Positions 1 through 11,667 of a DNA stretch of 64,000 nt are shown here, one piece after another. The position numbers and the translations under genes are program-made. The notes beneath the pieces were generated by a model. It had not been told where the DNA came from. It ran no database searches and was given only the letters and a program-made list of their open reading frames with translations. The stretch spans positions 279,501 to 343,500 of the forward strand of contig JAIGNY010004490.1 in NCBI GenBank assembly GCA_020152595.1, read 5' to 3'. Source of the stretch: Chiridota heheva (Eukaryota; Echinodermata; Holothuroidea; Apodida; Chiridotidae). Positions within the stretch are counted from its first letter, which is position 1. Each line of letters begins with the position of its first letter.

Positions 1-164
1 ATCAATCAATTCAACGACGAATCAAATAATTCTTAACATTCAGTGATAAAAAACTATAAACTCCTAGAAAATCTATGAATTTAATTAAATGTGCCTTCAC
101 TTTTGTGTTTCACTCTAAAAAATTTTGTATTAAAAATACATTTTCTAAGCTGTCAAAAGTACAC
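1..164. other. AT-rich sequence, nothing recognised
   Basis: Left edge of the window. It would be intron 2 or beyond for the kinase gene. No motif or repeat match to other parts of the window was seen. Confidence 0.4.
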
Positions 165-274
165 TTAAAGGATTAGTTCAGTCAGCAAGCATGTCCATCC
201 TATATGAAAGAGGACTTCAAAAGTAACAAAATGGTAAAGAAAGCATTGCAAAATCTTATTCCGTTGAGAAGATA
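165..274 (+). repeat. Partial F1 end, tandem with the full copy
   Basis: A 110-bp copy of the left end of foldback family F1, starting TTAAAGGATTAGTTCA, immediately followed by the same end again at 275. It matches the left arms at 24882 and 44456. It stops at GAGAAGATA and restarts with TTAAAGG, so it looks like a head-to-tail partial duplication rather than an independent insertion. Confidence 0.8.
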
Positions 275-1736
275 TTAAAGGATTAGTTCAGTGGTCAAGC
301 ATGTCCATCTTATAGTATATGAAAGAGGACTTCAAAAGAAACAAAATGGTGAAGAAACCATTGCTAAATCTTATTCCGTTAAGGAAATATTCAAGTTTAA
401 AGTTTGGTATCATTTCTGTAGAAATGACGGAAATCAGACTACTGTAGTTGTGATGTCATAGCCTCAGATTCTGTCATATTTTGTCCTGCGATTTTGTGGC
501 TTATAAAACCATGGGTTATGTCTAGAGCTGTGAACGTTTAGGGATTTTAGTAAACGTGTACACGCCAAAAAAAGCGAGCGTGTATCGTGTACACGAGTTT
601 AGTACCGTAATTTTCAAAAATACACCAAAATTGCTCCAAAACTACAAGGCGAAGTAAAAAAATCGCGCAACTAGTATGGAAAAAGTACTGGCTGCATTGC
701 CCAAATAGACGCTGAGTTTTGCTTTCAAAATCGTAAAAAGTTTACTTCTACAGTACAAATCATCATTCTTATGGAAAATATGCATGGAAATTCAGTTTAA
801 CAAGAACAAATAACTTCCTTTCAATGTCATTTAAACTCAACATCGCGTAACTTGTTTGTCCTATTTGCTACGGCTTTCAAAGCTCTGTGAAAATCTTGCA
901 TACTGAGGCCTATAATATACCTCGCTGAAAACATTTCAAAACTACGCCACCACCACCAGGAAGTTCTGAAATATTAGTCCTCTCGAAAAAATGGCCGCCT
1001 TCTCTGCGAAGCATGCAGAATATTAGCTTTGTTAAAACCTTTTTCTGTTTATTTATTATGCAATATTTTTTCTTTCTTGCAAAATTTATTTGACTCATCA
1101 GGTAATATTTACATGTAAATGTACTGATTGTCACGATTCAAGTGTTTTTTGGTCGATGAAACGGGCCTTGATTGCGTGGGATTTAAAGCCTTATGGCCTA
1201 ACGTTAGGCCTATTGTTAGTTTCACTGTTTACTGCTGCACATTCGCGGTGCATTTTATAAGTTAGGTTACTTAGTTTTCGGCGAAATTAAAGTGCATACT
1301 ATCGCCATTCATTGGTGATTACTGCGCATTTGTGATTCGCACATTTAAAAACGATTATGCTAATTGGGTTTACAGTTTGTAAAAAATCATTGATTGGAAT
1401 TTTGTCAGCCGAATGTGTGTGTGATTTGAATCATGAATATTGATTTTCAACGGCAAAACACTAGGCCTATAATTAATGAAAAACGATTACTCGCAATGAC
1501 GTATTTAGTAAACGTTTACAAGATTTGCGAGCGTGTAGCGAGTACACGCTAAACGGTCACAGCTCTAGTTATGTCAGAAAAGTAGTGAAACTGAATCTAG
1601 GAAGGGTATTTATGATATACCACCTAAAGAAAGTTTGAAGACAAATAATTTAAATAGTGAACAAATTAAATAAACTTTCTTTAAAATACATACAGACTTT
1701 GATTGACTTTGATTGACCCCTGAACTAATCCTTTAA
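275..1736 (+). mobile_element. F1 foldback element, interrupted by a hAT-like insertion
   Basis: Starts TTAAAGGATTAGTTCA at 275-290 and ends with its reverse complement TGAACTAATCCTTTAA at 1721-1736. Complete relatives of about 560 bp are at 24882-25450 and 44456-45012. After removing the nested element (523-1567) and its 8-bp duplication, about 410 bp remain, so roughly 150 bp of the right arm is deleted. The outer TTAA suggests a TTAA-targeting superfamily (piggyBac or Kolobok type). It has no coding capacity. Confidence 0.8.
523..1567 (-). mobile_element. hAT-like non-autonomous element, family A, copy 1
   Basis: Terminal inverted repeats TAGAGCTGTGAACGTTTA (523-540) and the reverse complement of TAGAGCTGTGACCGTTTA (1550-1567) differ at one of 18 positions. 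They are flanked by a perfect 8-bp duplication GTTATGTC at 515-522 and 1568-1575. An 8-bp duplication with a TAG-type terminus is characteristic of hAT transposons. The 1045-bp body has no transposase frame. It sits inside an F1 element; the empty version of that site is in the F1 copy near 25128-25140. Related copies lie at 42672-43306 and 59724-61074. Confidence 0.88.
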
Positions 1737-1942
1737 TGAATACAGAAGCATACAAAGATTATTAGTTTTTTTACTATACATTGATTTTTTTTTTTTTTTT
1801 TTTTAAGTCCTGAATGTCAAGCAGACATTGAACTAATCCTTTAATGAATACAGAAGCATACAAAGATTATTAGTTTTTTTACTATACATACTGTACATGT
1901 CTGTTTTTTTTTTTTTTTTTAAGTCCTGAATGTCAAGCAGAC
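1721..1942 (+). repeat. 108/114-bp tandem duplication including an F1 end
   Basis: The segment TGAACTAATCCTTTAATGAA through a poly-T tract to GTCAAGCAGAC occurs at 1721-1828 and again at 1829-1942. The copies differ mainly in the poly-T length and a short insertion (ACTGTACATGTC). The duplicated unit carries the right end of the F1 element plus flank. Confidence 0.85.
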
Positions 1943-2100
1943 CCACAACAAACCAATTTTCATTACTTTTTCACAATTTCCCATGATTCCGATTAATAAT
2001 TCCCATGGCTATTTTATTAGAATAAAAACTGTCATATCGTCCCTCTTTTCGCATAGTGACGAATGTCATTTGTGTAGTGATGAATGTCAAAATTGAAATG

Positions 2101-2410
2101 AATAATTCCGCATACTGACGAATGTTTGGAAAATTTTGAAGCTTGATGAAATAAAAGTAGATAAATGTATTATATAGCTTTATATATCATTGGAACGAGA
2201 AAATGATAATGATTAATTCCGCATACTGACGAATGTTTGGAAAATTTTGAAACTTTATGAAATAAAAGTTGAGAAACGTATTATATAGCTTTATATATAA
2301 TTGGAAAGAGCCAATGATAATCTTTTGACAATTGCGCTGACAATAAAGAAATTTTAAGCAAAATCTTATTTCATGAAGCTTCAAAGACATTCCTTAGTAT
2401 GCGGAAATAA
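2101..2410. repeat. 111-bp tandem duplication with an inverted arm
   Basis: A unit beginning TAATTCCGCATACTGACGAA occurs at 2103 and 2214 (period 111). A reversed, shorter arm follows at about 2363-2410 (CTTATTTCATGAAGCTTC ... TTAGTATGCGGAAATAAT). Together they form an imperfect foldback. More scattered words of the type GTGACGAATGTC occur at 2055-2090. Confidence 0.7.
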
Positions 2411-2745
2411 TAATTCAGTATTTTGCGCCAATTAACGTTTTACCTAATTAAGACGTTTGTCAGTATGTGGAAAGACGCACGAAGGCATACTGTAAAAAAT
2501 ACTGCAGCACTCTCCTGCATATTCATATTCGTGGCTTTTTACAGGCCATGGTCAGTTCCGTAATTCCTGGGGGAAAAGGGGGACATGTTACCACACTTTT
2601 CCATAGAATTTTAAACCAGTAAACCAAAATGTTTAGTGGTTTTGATGCATGCTTTCAATGTTGGTTGATTTTCATGTTTTCTACTAACTGGCATTGCATG
2701 TCACGAAATATGCAAAAATAACATATTCATAAGCCATGCTCACCA
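2411..2745. other. No recognised feature
   Basis: AT-rich intergenic or intronic sequence between two foldback repeats. I see no coding frame, repeat or RNA-like structure. Confidence 0.4.
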
Positions 2746-3223
2746 TATAACAGCTTCTATTTTCAAAATGGATTTCTATTGTCAAAATAGATTTCTATTG
2801 TCAAAATGGATTTCTATTGTCAAAATGGCTTTCTATCGTCAAAATAGATTTCTATTGTCAAAATGGATTTCTATTGTCAAAATGGATTTCTATTGTCAAA
2901 ATGGATTTCTATTGTCAAAATGGATTTCTATTGTCAAAATGGATTTCTATTGTCAAAATGGATTTCTATTGTCAAAATGGATTTCTATTGTCAAAATGGA
3001 TTTCTATTAGTCAAAATGGACTGGTATAAAGCCTGCTCATTACCATTATACTCCTTTATTCGTACTTGATACACTATGCACCAGAATAGCAAACACAATT
3101 CAGTTAGCTATTCTGGTACATAGTTTTTTTAACTACTAAACAAGGAGTATAATAAAAATGTGAAGGCTTTATTCCAGTCCATTTTGACAATAGAAATCCA
3201 TTTTGAAAATAGAAGCTGTTATA
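2746..3223 (+). mobile_element. Hairpin MITE with palindromic ends TATAACAGC
   Basis: Both arms start TATAACAGCTTCTATTTTCA: left at 2746, right as reverse complement ending at 3223. The arms pair over more than 100 bp (GACTGGTATAAAGCC with the complement near 3155-3175; GCACCAGAATAGC near 3078-3090 with GCTATTCTGGTAC near 3107-3119). The outer TA could be the target duplication, as in Tc1/mariner-type MITEs. The left arm alone is expanded by a 19-bp minisatellite. No protein is encoded. Confidence 0.8.
2756..3021 (+). repeat. 19-bp minisatellite, about 14 units
   Basis: Tandem copies of TTCTATTGTCAAAATGGAT with few substitutions. Because 19 is not a multiple of 3, all plus-strand frames read the same 19-residue periodic peptide, so the short open frames here are not genes. 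The unit is the same sequence that occurs once in the other arm of the hairpin MITE (3173-3207), which suggests the array grew from the transposon arm. Confidence 0.93.
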
Positions 3224-3289
3224 CGTTAATACATCAATAATATAGAACCTGTTGACAACACTTTTTCAAAAAAAAAACATTTTACATTA

Positions 3290-3827
3290 AGCCCCACTTT
3301 AAGCAATATGCATGACATCACAACCAAAAACATTAGGACACACAAGCAGACAATGGGTTATCTGTGTACCACATAAGACCTGTATTGTCTTTGAGTTTCT
3401 GTATTTACAAGCTCTTTTCAGCAAATCCATTTAAGTCCCGACCACAATATTAATGATATTCAACTATTTTATACCATGAATATGTATACACTAAATAACA
3501 ATATAAATATACCAAGAATTAATCAAAACATACATGAAGTTGTTAAAATAAGCACATTTGACAATTTTTACATTAAGCTCCACCTACTCATTAATATGCA
3601 TGTCATCACCACCACAAACACTATGGCGCATCTACAGATTATGGGCTATCTGTGAGCCAAATGTCACATGAATCGATGTAACCCTTCTTGAGATAGCGTG
3701 CTTACAAGTTCTTTTCAGCAAAATCATATTAAGCCCCGCCCACTATGCATATTAATTAAATTCAATGTTTTTAAACCACGAACATGTGCACACTACTGTA
3801 ACTAGCATCATAATTATACTAATCATA
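3290..3827 (+). repeat. Family D core monomers, partial
   Basis: About 540 bp of the roughly 300-bp D monomer, recognisable by TTAAGCYCCRCC, TATGCATGACATCAC, ACAGAxxATGGGCTATCTGTG and ACAAGCTCTTTTCAGCAAA. No conserved head is seen at its left edge, so it is a truncated copy or the left part of a composite. Confidence 0.7.
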
Positions 3828-6150
3828 AAACAAACCAGAACCAAAAGGCTTTGTGGTTCTGATGCTTCGTTTTCATAAGCTATTAGATTTGCAAAATTTG
3901 TATTTACTGTCATGTGTCATTGACTGTCATGTCATTGTACTGTATATTATGAAATATTTGTTCCGAGATATTTATTAATAAACCACACCCACTATGCAGA
4001 TCAATAAAAATGTTGACAACATTAGCAATTTGCACAATAATTAAGAATATTACCATAGCAAGTATGATGCAAAAACCATTGCTCATTTATCCTATAGCAG
4101 GAATTTGTCAGTAAGCCCCGCCTACTCATATATAGTCACTACCACAACATTAGAACATAAGTACAGACCATGACCCATCTGTGTACCTGATATAGCATAA
4201 ATCTGATGTATGGTTCATCGGATAGGGTATGGTGTGGTGTTTACATCATTTAGAAATTCCACATTAAGCCATGCCCACCATGCATATTAATGATATCTGC
4301 TGATAACATACTGTAAGCATGTATACAATAACCAACAAAATTACCATGCCCAATATGATGGGAAACAGACATACAGTTGCTCATTTATCACTTTTTCAAA
4401 ATTTCCACCTTAAGTCCCTCCTACTAACTAGTATGTATGATATCACCACCAATCATCTACAGATAATGGACTATCTGTGCATCAAATATGACATGAATAC
4501 CATTTACTGTTCTTGAGATACTACAGTATGTTAACAAGCTCTTTTCAGCAAAATCATATTAAGCCCCTAATCATATTAGGCCCTGCCCACTATGCATAAT
4601 AATGATTTTTTTTTTTTTTACAAATGAACATGTACATATCAGCTAACATCAAAATCATCCCAAATATAAAACAAAACAGACATGCGGTTGTTAAAATATG
4701 AATATTTCAAGATTTTTACTTCAAGTCCTGCCTACTCATTAATATGCATGATATCAACACCAAAACAATAGGGCACATCTACAGATCATGGGCTATCTGT
4801 GTACCACATATGAACTGAATCCCAAGTATAGATCTTGAGATACTGTGTTTACGAGCTCTTTTCAACAAAATCATGTTAAGCTCCACCCACTATGCATATT
4901 AAAGAAAGTCAATGTTTTTACATCATGAACATGTACACACCAGCTAACATCATAATCATCCCAAATATAAAACAAAACAGACAGGCGGTTGTTAAAATAT
5001 GAACATTTTAATATTTGTACACTAAGGCCCCCTCCCCGCCTACTCATTAATATGCAAGATACTACTTATCACTACCAAAACCAATAGGGCACACCTACAG
5101 ATCATGGGCTACATGTGTACCAAATATGACATGAATCCAGTTTACCATTCTTGAGATACCGTGTTTATAAGCTTTTTCAGCAAAATCATATTCAGTCACG
5201 CCTACTATGCATATTAATGAAATTCAATGTTTTTACATCATAAACATGTACACGCTAGCTAACATCATAATTTCACCAAGTATGAAACAAAGCAGACATA
5301 CAGTTGTTAAAATATTAACATTTCAAGATTGTTACATTAGGCTCCGCCTACTCGTTATTATAATGATATCACAAACCAAAAGCAATAGGGCACATCTACG
5401 GACCATGGGCTATCTGTGTACCACACGACATGAATCCAGTGTATCGTTCTTGAGATATTGCGTTTACTAGCTGGCCGTCACAAACATAATGTACACACAC
5501 ACACCCATACATACACCCATACATACACACACACACACATCATCATAATCGCATAGGTTCCTGATGCTATCACATCGGAACAAAAACACATTTGATTGTT
5601 AAGATATGAACATTTGAAGATTTTTACATTAAGCCCCCCATCTACTCATTAAAATGTATGATATCAGCACCACAAATAGGGCACATTTACAGATCACGGG
5701 CTATCTGTGTATGTACCAAATGTGACATGAATCAATGATACCGTTCTTGAGATAACGTATTCAGCAAAATCATATTAAGCCCCCCCACTATGCATATTAA
5801 TGAAATTCAATGTTTTTAAACTATCAGGATGTGCACACTAGAGCATCATAATCATACCAAATATGAAACAAAACAAACATTCGGTTTTAAAATATGAGCA
5901 TTTCCAGATTTTTACTTTAAGCCCCGCCTACTCATAAAAATGTATGACATCAATACCAAAAAGAGTAGGGTACATATACAGGCCATGGGCTATCTGTGTA
6001 CCACATATGACATGAATCCAATGTAGCGTTCTTAAGATATCATACTTACAAGCTTTCTGTCACAGACATACACACATACATATATAAATGCACACACCAG
6101 TATGACTGCATAGGTTCCTAATATGCTATTAGCATTGGAACCAAAAATCA
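3828..6150 (+). mobile_element. Family D repeat-cored element, copy 1
   Basis: Starts with a hairpin-forming head, GAACCAAAAGGCTTTGTGG then TTCTGATGCTTC. The core is a run of about seven diverged 300-bp monomers (period about 293-308 by the positions of the ATGCATGATATCACC-type word). An (ACAC/ACAT)n microsatellite follows, and the tail is GCATAGGTTCCTGATGCTAT then GGAACCAAAA. The tail appears at 5549-5583 and again at 6101-6150, so the copy is composite. No ORF is present. Head-core-microsatellite-tail organisation resembles Helitron-related 'pearl'/DINE-type non-autonomous elements, but that assignment is a hypothesis. Confidence 0.65.
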
Positions 6151-6159
6151 GTACTTTTT

Positions 6160-6240
6160 TGGGAAAATTTGCCTCCTGTACCCCCCCATCCCCCACTTTT
6201 TGGATAAGATGTCATGTCCGCCCCCCCCCCCTCCTACTTT
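6160..6240. repeat. C-rich low-complexity tract
   Basis: Runs of CCCCCCC around 6180-6230 between a D element and a SINE. The sequence is simple and no function is inferred. Confidence 0.7.
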
Positions 6241-6285
6241 GACAAAATATACAAGTCATTTCTTTACATAATCCTGGTGATGATC

Positions 6286-6965
<680 letters not shown>

Positions 6966-7385
6966 ATAATTTAGTAAATACATCTTTATATGCTCCCCTC
7001 CTTTGCAACTTAATGTACTTTTCATCACACGATTATACGGGGGGTGTTTATAGAGCACATATTTACCACATATACTGTTGTTTATACTCAAGAAATCTAA
7101 AACAAAAGAATAAAATAATTTAATGAAAAAACAAAGTTCTTCCTGTGAATTCTTGTTTTTCCCGCACTTATTATCCTGCGGTTATAACCGCTGGAGCCGT
7201 AGTTTATTTCCGAATTGATTCTAATACACTTTTCTTGCACGTGATGGTCCTGATAACCTTTGATATAGATGTTCACATACAGAGATCATTTTTTAATGAA
7301 TACTTAAAATTCAAATTTTGCATTACTTACAAAGTAGTGCCCTAGCATTGATGTTTCAGAGGGGCCTCCCCCTCCCCCTGCCTTG
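6966..7385. other. No recognised feature
   Basis: AT-rich intron sequence. A short match (TTTTTCCCGCA) to 40201-40211 suggests part of it belongs to the dispersed family above. No gene is visible. Confidence 0.35.
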
Positions 7386-7394
7386 CACTTCTCT

Positions 7395-7785
7395 TAGAGA
7401 AATATTAGGTTGCAGCATGCTTGCGACAAGTTATTAAGCATACTGCAAGCGTGCTGCAAGGTAGTACTTGGAACAAATTAGCTTGCGCAAGCTAGCAAAA
7501 ACAATCTGCAAGCTTCCACAAGCTAGCAAAACTGACTGCAAGTTTGCGCAAGCTAATAAATATTTTATGCTTGCTTGCGCAAGCTAGCATTTGTTCCAAA
7601 TATTAGCTTGCAACATGCTTGCAGATAGTTTTTGCTAGCTTGCGCAAGCTAAATTGTTCATAATACTAGCTTGCAGCATGCTTGCAGCGAGCTTGCAGCA
7701 AGCTAATATTTGCTTGTGAACGCTTGTGGAAGCTAAAAATGTTAACTTGTCCCAAGCGTGCTGTAAGCTAAAATTTCTGTAAGGG
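7395..7785. repeat. Palindrome cluster built on AAGCTTGC / GCAAGCTT words
   Basis: The perfect 16-bp palindrome TAGCTTGCGCAAGCTA or close variants occurs around 7488, 7575 and 7637, among many CTTGCAGCATGCTTGCAG words. A larger inverted repeat pairs about 7470-7515 (GGAACAAATTAGC...) with about 7617-7660 (...AAATTGTTC). The segment could form multiple hairpins. No ORF is present. Confidence 0.8.
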
Positions 7786-8940
7786 TCATATCATCAGAAA
7801 AAAATGTAAAATTTGTTCTCTTTAAATTATTATTATTATTATTTTTCTTTTTATAATCTTAAACCCCATAAATGAAATAAAACCTTACATAGATGCAGAT
7901 ACATTAGTATGCTTCTCAAGTAAAATCTAGCACCTTGCTCCTTTTTAAATCAAGCTAAGGGTCTGCTGTAGCCCTCAGTTGTTCCTCAAGAGCTTCTACT
8001 TTGTTTGAATGGAAACTACTGTATGCTTTTTCAATATAAAGAAGTAATTAACCTTTAGAATACATTTACACTATGTGATACATGCATACATACTTATCTG
8101 TATAGTGTTTTTATTGTGATTGTACAGGTCAAAGCATGTGGTCTTTATCAGTTTTGCTGTGGCAGTAAGTTGGCATACAGTAGATTTGTCTCAATGTGGA
8201 GCTATTAAAGAGGCAAAATCGTTACATGGGCACAATCTTTAGAACTCGATTCAAATTGTTTGATTGGTTGAAATTTCCACCAATTGCTGCACGATTCTTT
8301 GGCCCTTATTTTACAATACAGTATATTAAAACCCTAAATTTGACTAGCCCTTTATATAGCCCAGTTGCTAAGGAAATGAAATTCGGATTTTTTTCGAACC
8401 AACAGTTGTAAGGTTTGAATCCCGCAAGAACCATTCTTCTCAAAGTTTGCTTTTTCTTTTCTTTTGTCTCTCATTGTAATTTTCATCTGGTGACTACTAT
8501 TGTAGTATTACCTTACTAATCTTTCACTTTTTTCTTCCTAACAAATGCGTTGAAAAAACAAGTTTCCAGTAGATCGTTATATGTTATGCACTATGATTGA
8601 ATCTTCACACACACACACAACGCTATGTATACAGATGTACAAACAGACATGGATCTTGTGCATTCCATTACCGGAAGTGATGTCAAAGCTCTGCATCCCA
8701 GCATCCCCCAATTTTACAACCATGTATGAGACCAACGAAGTACAAACTGAGACAAGCTTCCTTCTTTAACTGAATAACTCCATGGTCTCAACTAGAACTC
8801 AGCTCTCTCTCTGATCAAAAATTTCAATTAAATAAAAGGTTCCAACCAGTACTAACTACAAACTTGCAATACATCAATTAATACCATGTACAGTAGGTCA
8901 AAATGGCTGAAATGATGAAAACTTATTAGAAACAAATTAG
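7786..8940. other. Mostly unrecognised; fragment of dispersed family H at 7855-7985
   Basis: An (ATT)n tract lies at 7826-7843. The word CTCCTTTTTAAATCAAGCTA near 7939 recurs near 56716 with the same flanks (TCTAGCACC... and GGGTCTG), defining a dispersed family here called H. The rest shows no gene or structure. Confidence 0.5.
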
Positions 8941-9185
8941 CTCTGAGCTACATTAAGAAAGCTCATAATGAAAGGTACATACAGTGAGTATAGGAACTAA
9001 AACATTTCACTCCAAAAATCTGGGGCCCCCCTCTCCTCCCCTTTCCTTTTCTCCCCCTCCCCCAAAAAAAAAAAAAAATGTGTTTATCTCTGAGCTACAT
9101 TAGGAAAGCTCATAATGAAAGGTACATACAGTAAGTGTAAGAACTAAACATTTCACTCAACAAATCTAGGGACTCCCCCTCCCCA
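8941..9185 (+). repeat. 147-bp tandem duplication
   Basis: CTCTGAGCTACATTA followed by GAAAGCTCATAATGAAAGG occurs at 8941 and 9088, each copy about 100 bp. A C-rich tract (9024-9063) and a poly-A tract separate them. Divergence is low, so the duplication is fairly recent. Confidence 0.85.
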
Positions 9186-9909
9186 TCAACTAGCTGTGGC
9201 TTTGCATGTATGGAATTGTATTTAACTAAATGTTATTTTGAAATTTACTCAAAACTATTCATGCTCAAACAAACAACTAACTTACAGCTTATTTTTCTGA
9301 GATATATCCACAAAACCTCAAAGGACAAGGCCTTTGGAAATTATGGCAGGGATCCAGTTTGATTTGAGCCAAAGGGTAATTACCATCACCTAGGATAATT
9401 GCTCTCAAATCTGCCACTTAACCTGTCTCTTGCCAATAATTTCATTTAATTTAAAGTAGGGCATTTCACTACTCTTGATGATTGAGAAGAAGTTCACTTC
9501 TGTTGTAGGAAATATGTTCCAACAATATTTTCCAATAAATTTATTTAAATAGTGAAATAAATAGTTTCAAGCCTGCATGGTAAGGTATTTGGTTTTCTGA
9601 GAAAGCTTTAAACACTCCTATTCTAACGTTAGATTGGTTTACTTAAATGTCCTTCTACCATAAGTGAAAACATCACTTGTAAACAAGCTTATGACATGTT
9701 TAAAACTCATCACTTTCTCCAGATGAGTGAATTTTTACATAAATTTTCCTTGATCTTAGAAGATGGACACATCTTATCTAATCCTTCAAGAGGATCAGTT
9801 CTATTCATTGCAAGAAGTTATACTGTAGCTATGATATTAATTTGAACACTATGATTTACAGTACATAACGGTATAAGATGTCAATTTGTCATTAATCACA
9901 CTCAATTAC
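9186..9909. other. No recognised feature
   Basis: Intron sequence of ordinary composition. No repeat shared with the rest of the window was noticed. Confidence 0.35.
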
Positions 9910-10011
9910 CCCTTACTCTATCAGCACCATTTTTAAAAATGCGCCTGGGAGGTGGAGTCAAAGACGGGGCACCCAAAACGGCAATAATATCACTGCGTGG
10001 TAGAGTAAGGG
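9910..10011 (+). mobile_element. Tiny piggyBac-like MITE, copy 1
   Basis: Ends CCCTTACTCTA (9910-9920) and TAGAGTAAGGG (10001-10011) are perfect inverted repeats. The right flank is TTAA and the left flank TTAC. CCC termini beside TTAA fit piggyBac-derived MITEs. The 102-bp body (GGGAGGTGGAGTCAAAGACG) is shared with the copy at 10171. Confidence 0.7.
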
Positions 10012-10170
10012 TTAATCACAGGCTAATTATTTAAGGGTTTGTCTTCGGAGTAGCAAAGTCAGGCTTGTTCCACTTCAGTGAAGCCGCTGGGCCGCCCACC
10101 GGGGAAAAAGGGTGGGGGGATCCATGCTGCATATATTTTCGAGTTGGCGTACTTGTCGCGGGTTGATTGA

Positions 10171-10267
10171 CCCTTTCTCTAACAGCATTTTTTTGAAAAT
10201 GCACCTGGGCGGCAGAGTCAAAGACGGGGCACACAAAACGGTGATAATATCGCCGGTAGAGTAAGGG
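10171..10267 (+). mobile_element. Tiny piggyBac-like MITE, copy 2
   Basis: Begins CCCTTTCTCTA and ends TAGAGTAAGGG followed by TTAA, in the same orientation as copy 1 and 160 bp from it. The bodies are about 80% alike by eye. A related terminal fragment (CCCCTTACTCTCCC) is at 16787. Confidence 0.68.
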
Positions 10268-11384
10268 TTAACACAGGAACAACTACATACTGTGCAAGTA
10301 TGTTTAAATCTAATAATGTGATGATCATTTATTCAGAGATATATACCGCAGTACATTAGTATGATGTTTTGTCACAGACCGTATTTTACATCAACAGGGT
10401 CAATATTCATGGGTCTAACCAGGGGTTGATGGAATCATACACCCTCAGCCCCCCTCCTCTCTCCCAACCACCCAAAAAAAGTACAATAAGGTACAAAGTT
10501 CCAGAATATATGCTAGCTAAAACTTTTATTTTTGCTCATACAGTTAAATTTAGCCTTTGTTCAATTATTCTAGGCCGCCAATTTTTCTGTCGGTGACCTC
10601 CCAATCCACCCCCTCCTCCCATACACCCAATCTAAAAGACTGCCATACCTCTTGAAAAGCACATTTTCTCAACGAAAAAGGCAGACTTTTAATTCCTTCA
10701 CTACTGTACTTAAAACAACCCAATAGAAGTCTTTTAGAATTTTTAACTAATGGGAAAAAGATAATCATTTTTTTTTTAAATCAAGTACAAGATAACACCT
10801 TCATAACCCCATACTGTATTTTCTCCAAGATAACCTTTTGAGAGATATTTTAATTATACTTCAGCATCTTTTGTGCCAAACTGCAACTGCATATTGATTA
10901 TAAACAAAATACCTGTGACATTTGGGTAATTTGAATGAATTAAACAATAACTTGAATTGAACAGTAACACACTGTTTCCTGATCCAACCAACGCAAGCTA
11001 ATGAATCAATATCCTGCAAGAAACCTGTATTGTGTTATCTTGTCCTGTTTACATTTGGAGAAATTATATTTCACTCGACTTAAAAAACAATTTAATTCAT
11101 GTTTTGTTTGAAAGAAGGTTAAGAGGGAGCAGGTGCTATGACTAGTACACATCCTCCCCATTTTAATATAGCAGCTTGGGAGAGGTCATAATAAGGAACC
11201 AAAAGGTTCCTTAAATTAGGAACTTTTTGTGACATGGACATCACCATTTGGGTGATGTTCCCCATGATGCTTCGTTTCACTAACGTTATACCCTTATGTA
11301 GTATTATAATTTTCAAATTTTGAATACCTCTGCAAAAAAAGTCCTTGCCCGGAGAAACTTAGAACTCAGTAAAACACCCTTATT
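10268..11384. other. No recognised feature
   Basis: Includes C-rich stretches (10445-10475, 10595-10630) but no gene, RNA or repeat that I can name. Confidence 0.35.
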
Positions 11385-11396
11385 AATTTCATGGCT

Positions 11397-11667
11397 CGAC
11401 GACGACGAGTGAACACACAATTACAATGACGGGGTCGTCGCGTATCCGGCTATGATAGTAACAATGCTATCATAAAAGGTTTAATACGACCTGGACGAGA
11501 ACACAGGTACGACGTACGGACAGACCTAACATCGACAACCAAGTCAATGTCTACGGCCTTTGATAACCAGTTGTGGTGCACTGGCTTGTCTATCCAACCC
11601 AGGCTTGAACCCAGGGTCTCATGGTCTGTAGACATGTATAATAACCGCTACACCACAGTTAGTAGAC
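11397..11667 (-). mobile_element. tRNA-derived SINE family 1, copy 1
   Basis: Flanked by a perfect 12-bp target duplication AATTTCATGGCT (11385-11396 and 11668-11679). On the minus strand the head carries an A-box-like TGGTGTAGCGG and a B-box GGTTCAAGCC. The body is about 190 bp and the 3' end is (CGT)n-like rather than poly-A. The same element lies at 60308-60583. Pol III promoter boxes plus the duplication make the SINE call firm. Cloverleaf pairing is degenerate, so it is not a tRNA gene. Confidence 0.9.

Noticed and set aside
2768..3069. Overlapping plus-strand ORFs
   Set aside because: Periodic translation of the 19-bp minisatellite.
11600..11667. tRNA gene on the minus strand
   Set aside because: tRNA-like promoter boxes belong to a SINE with perfect 12-bp target duplication.
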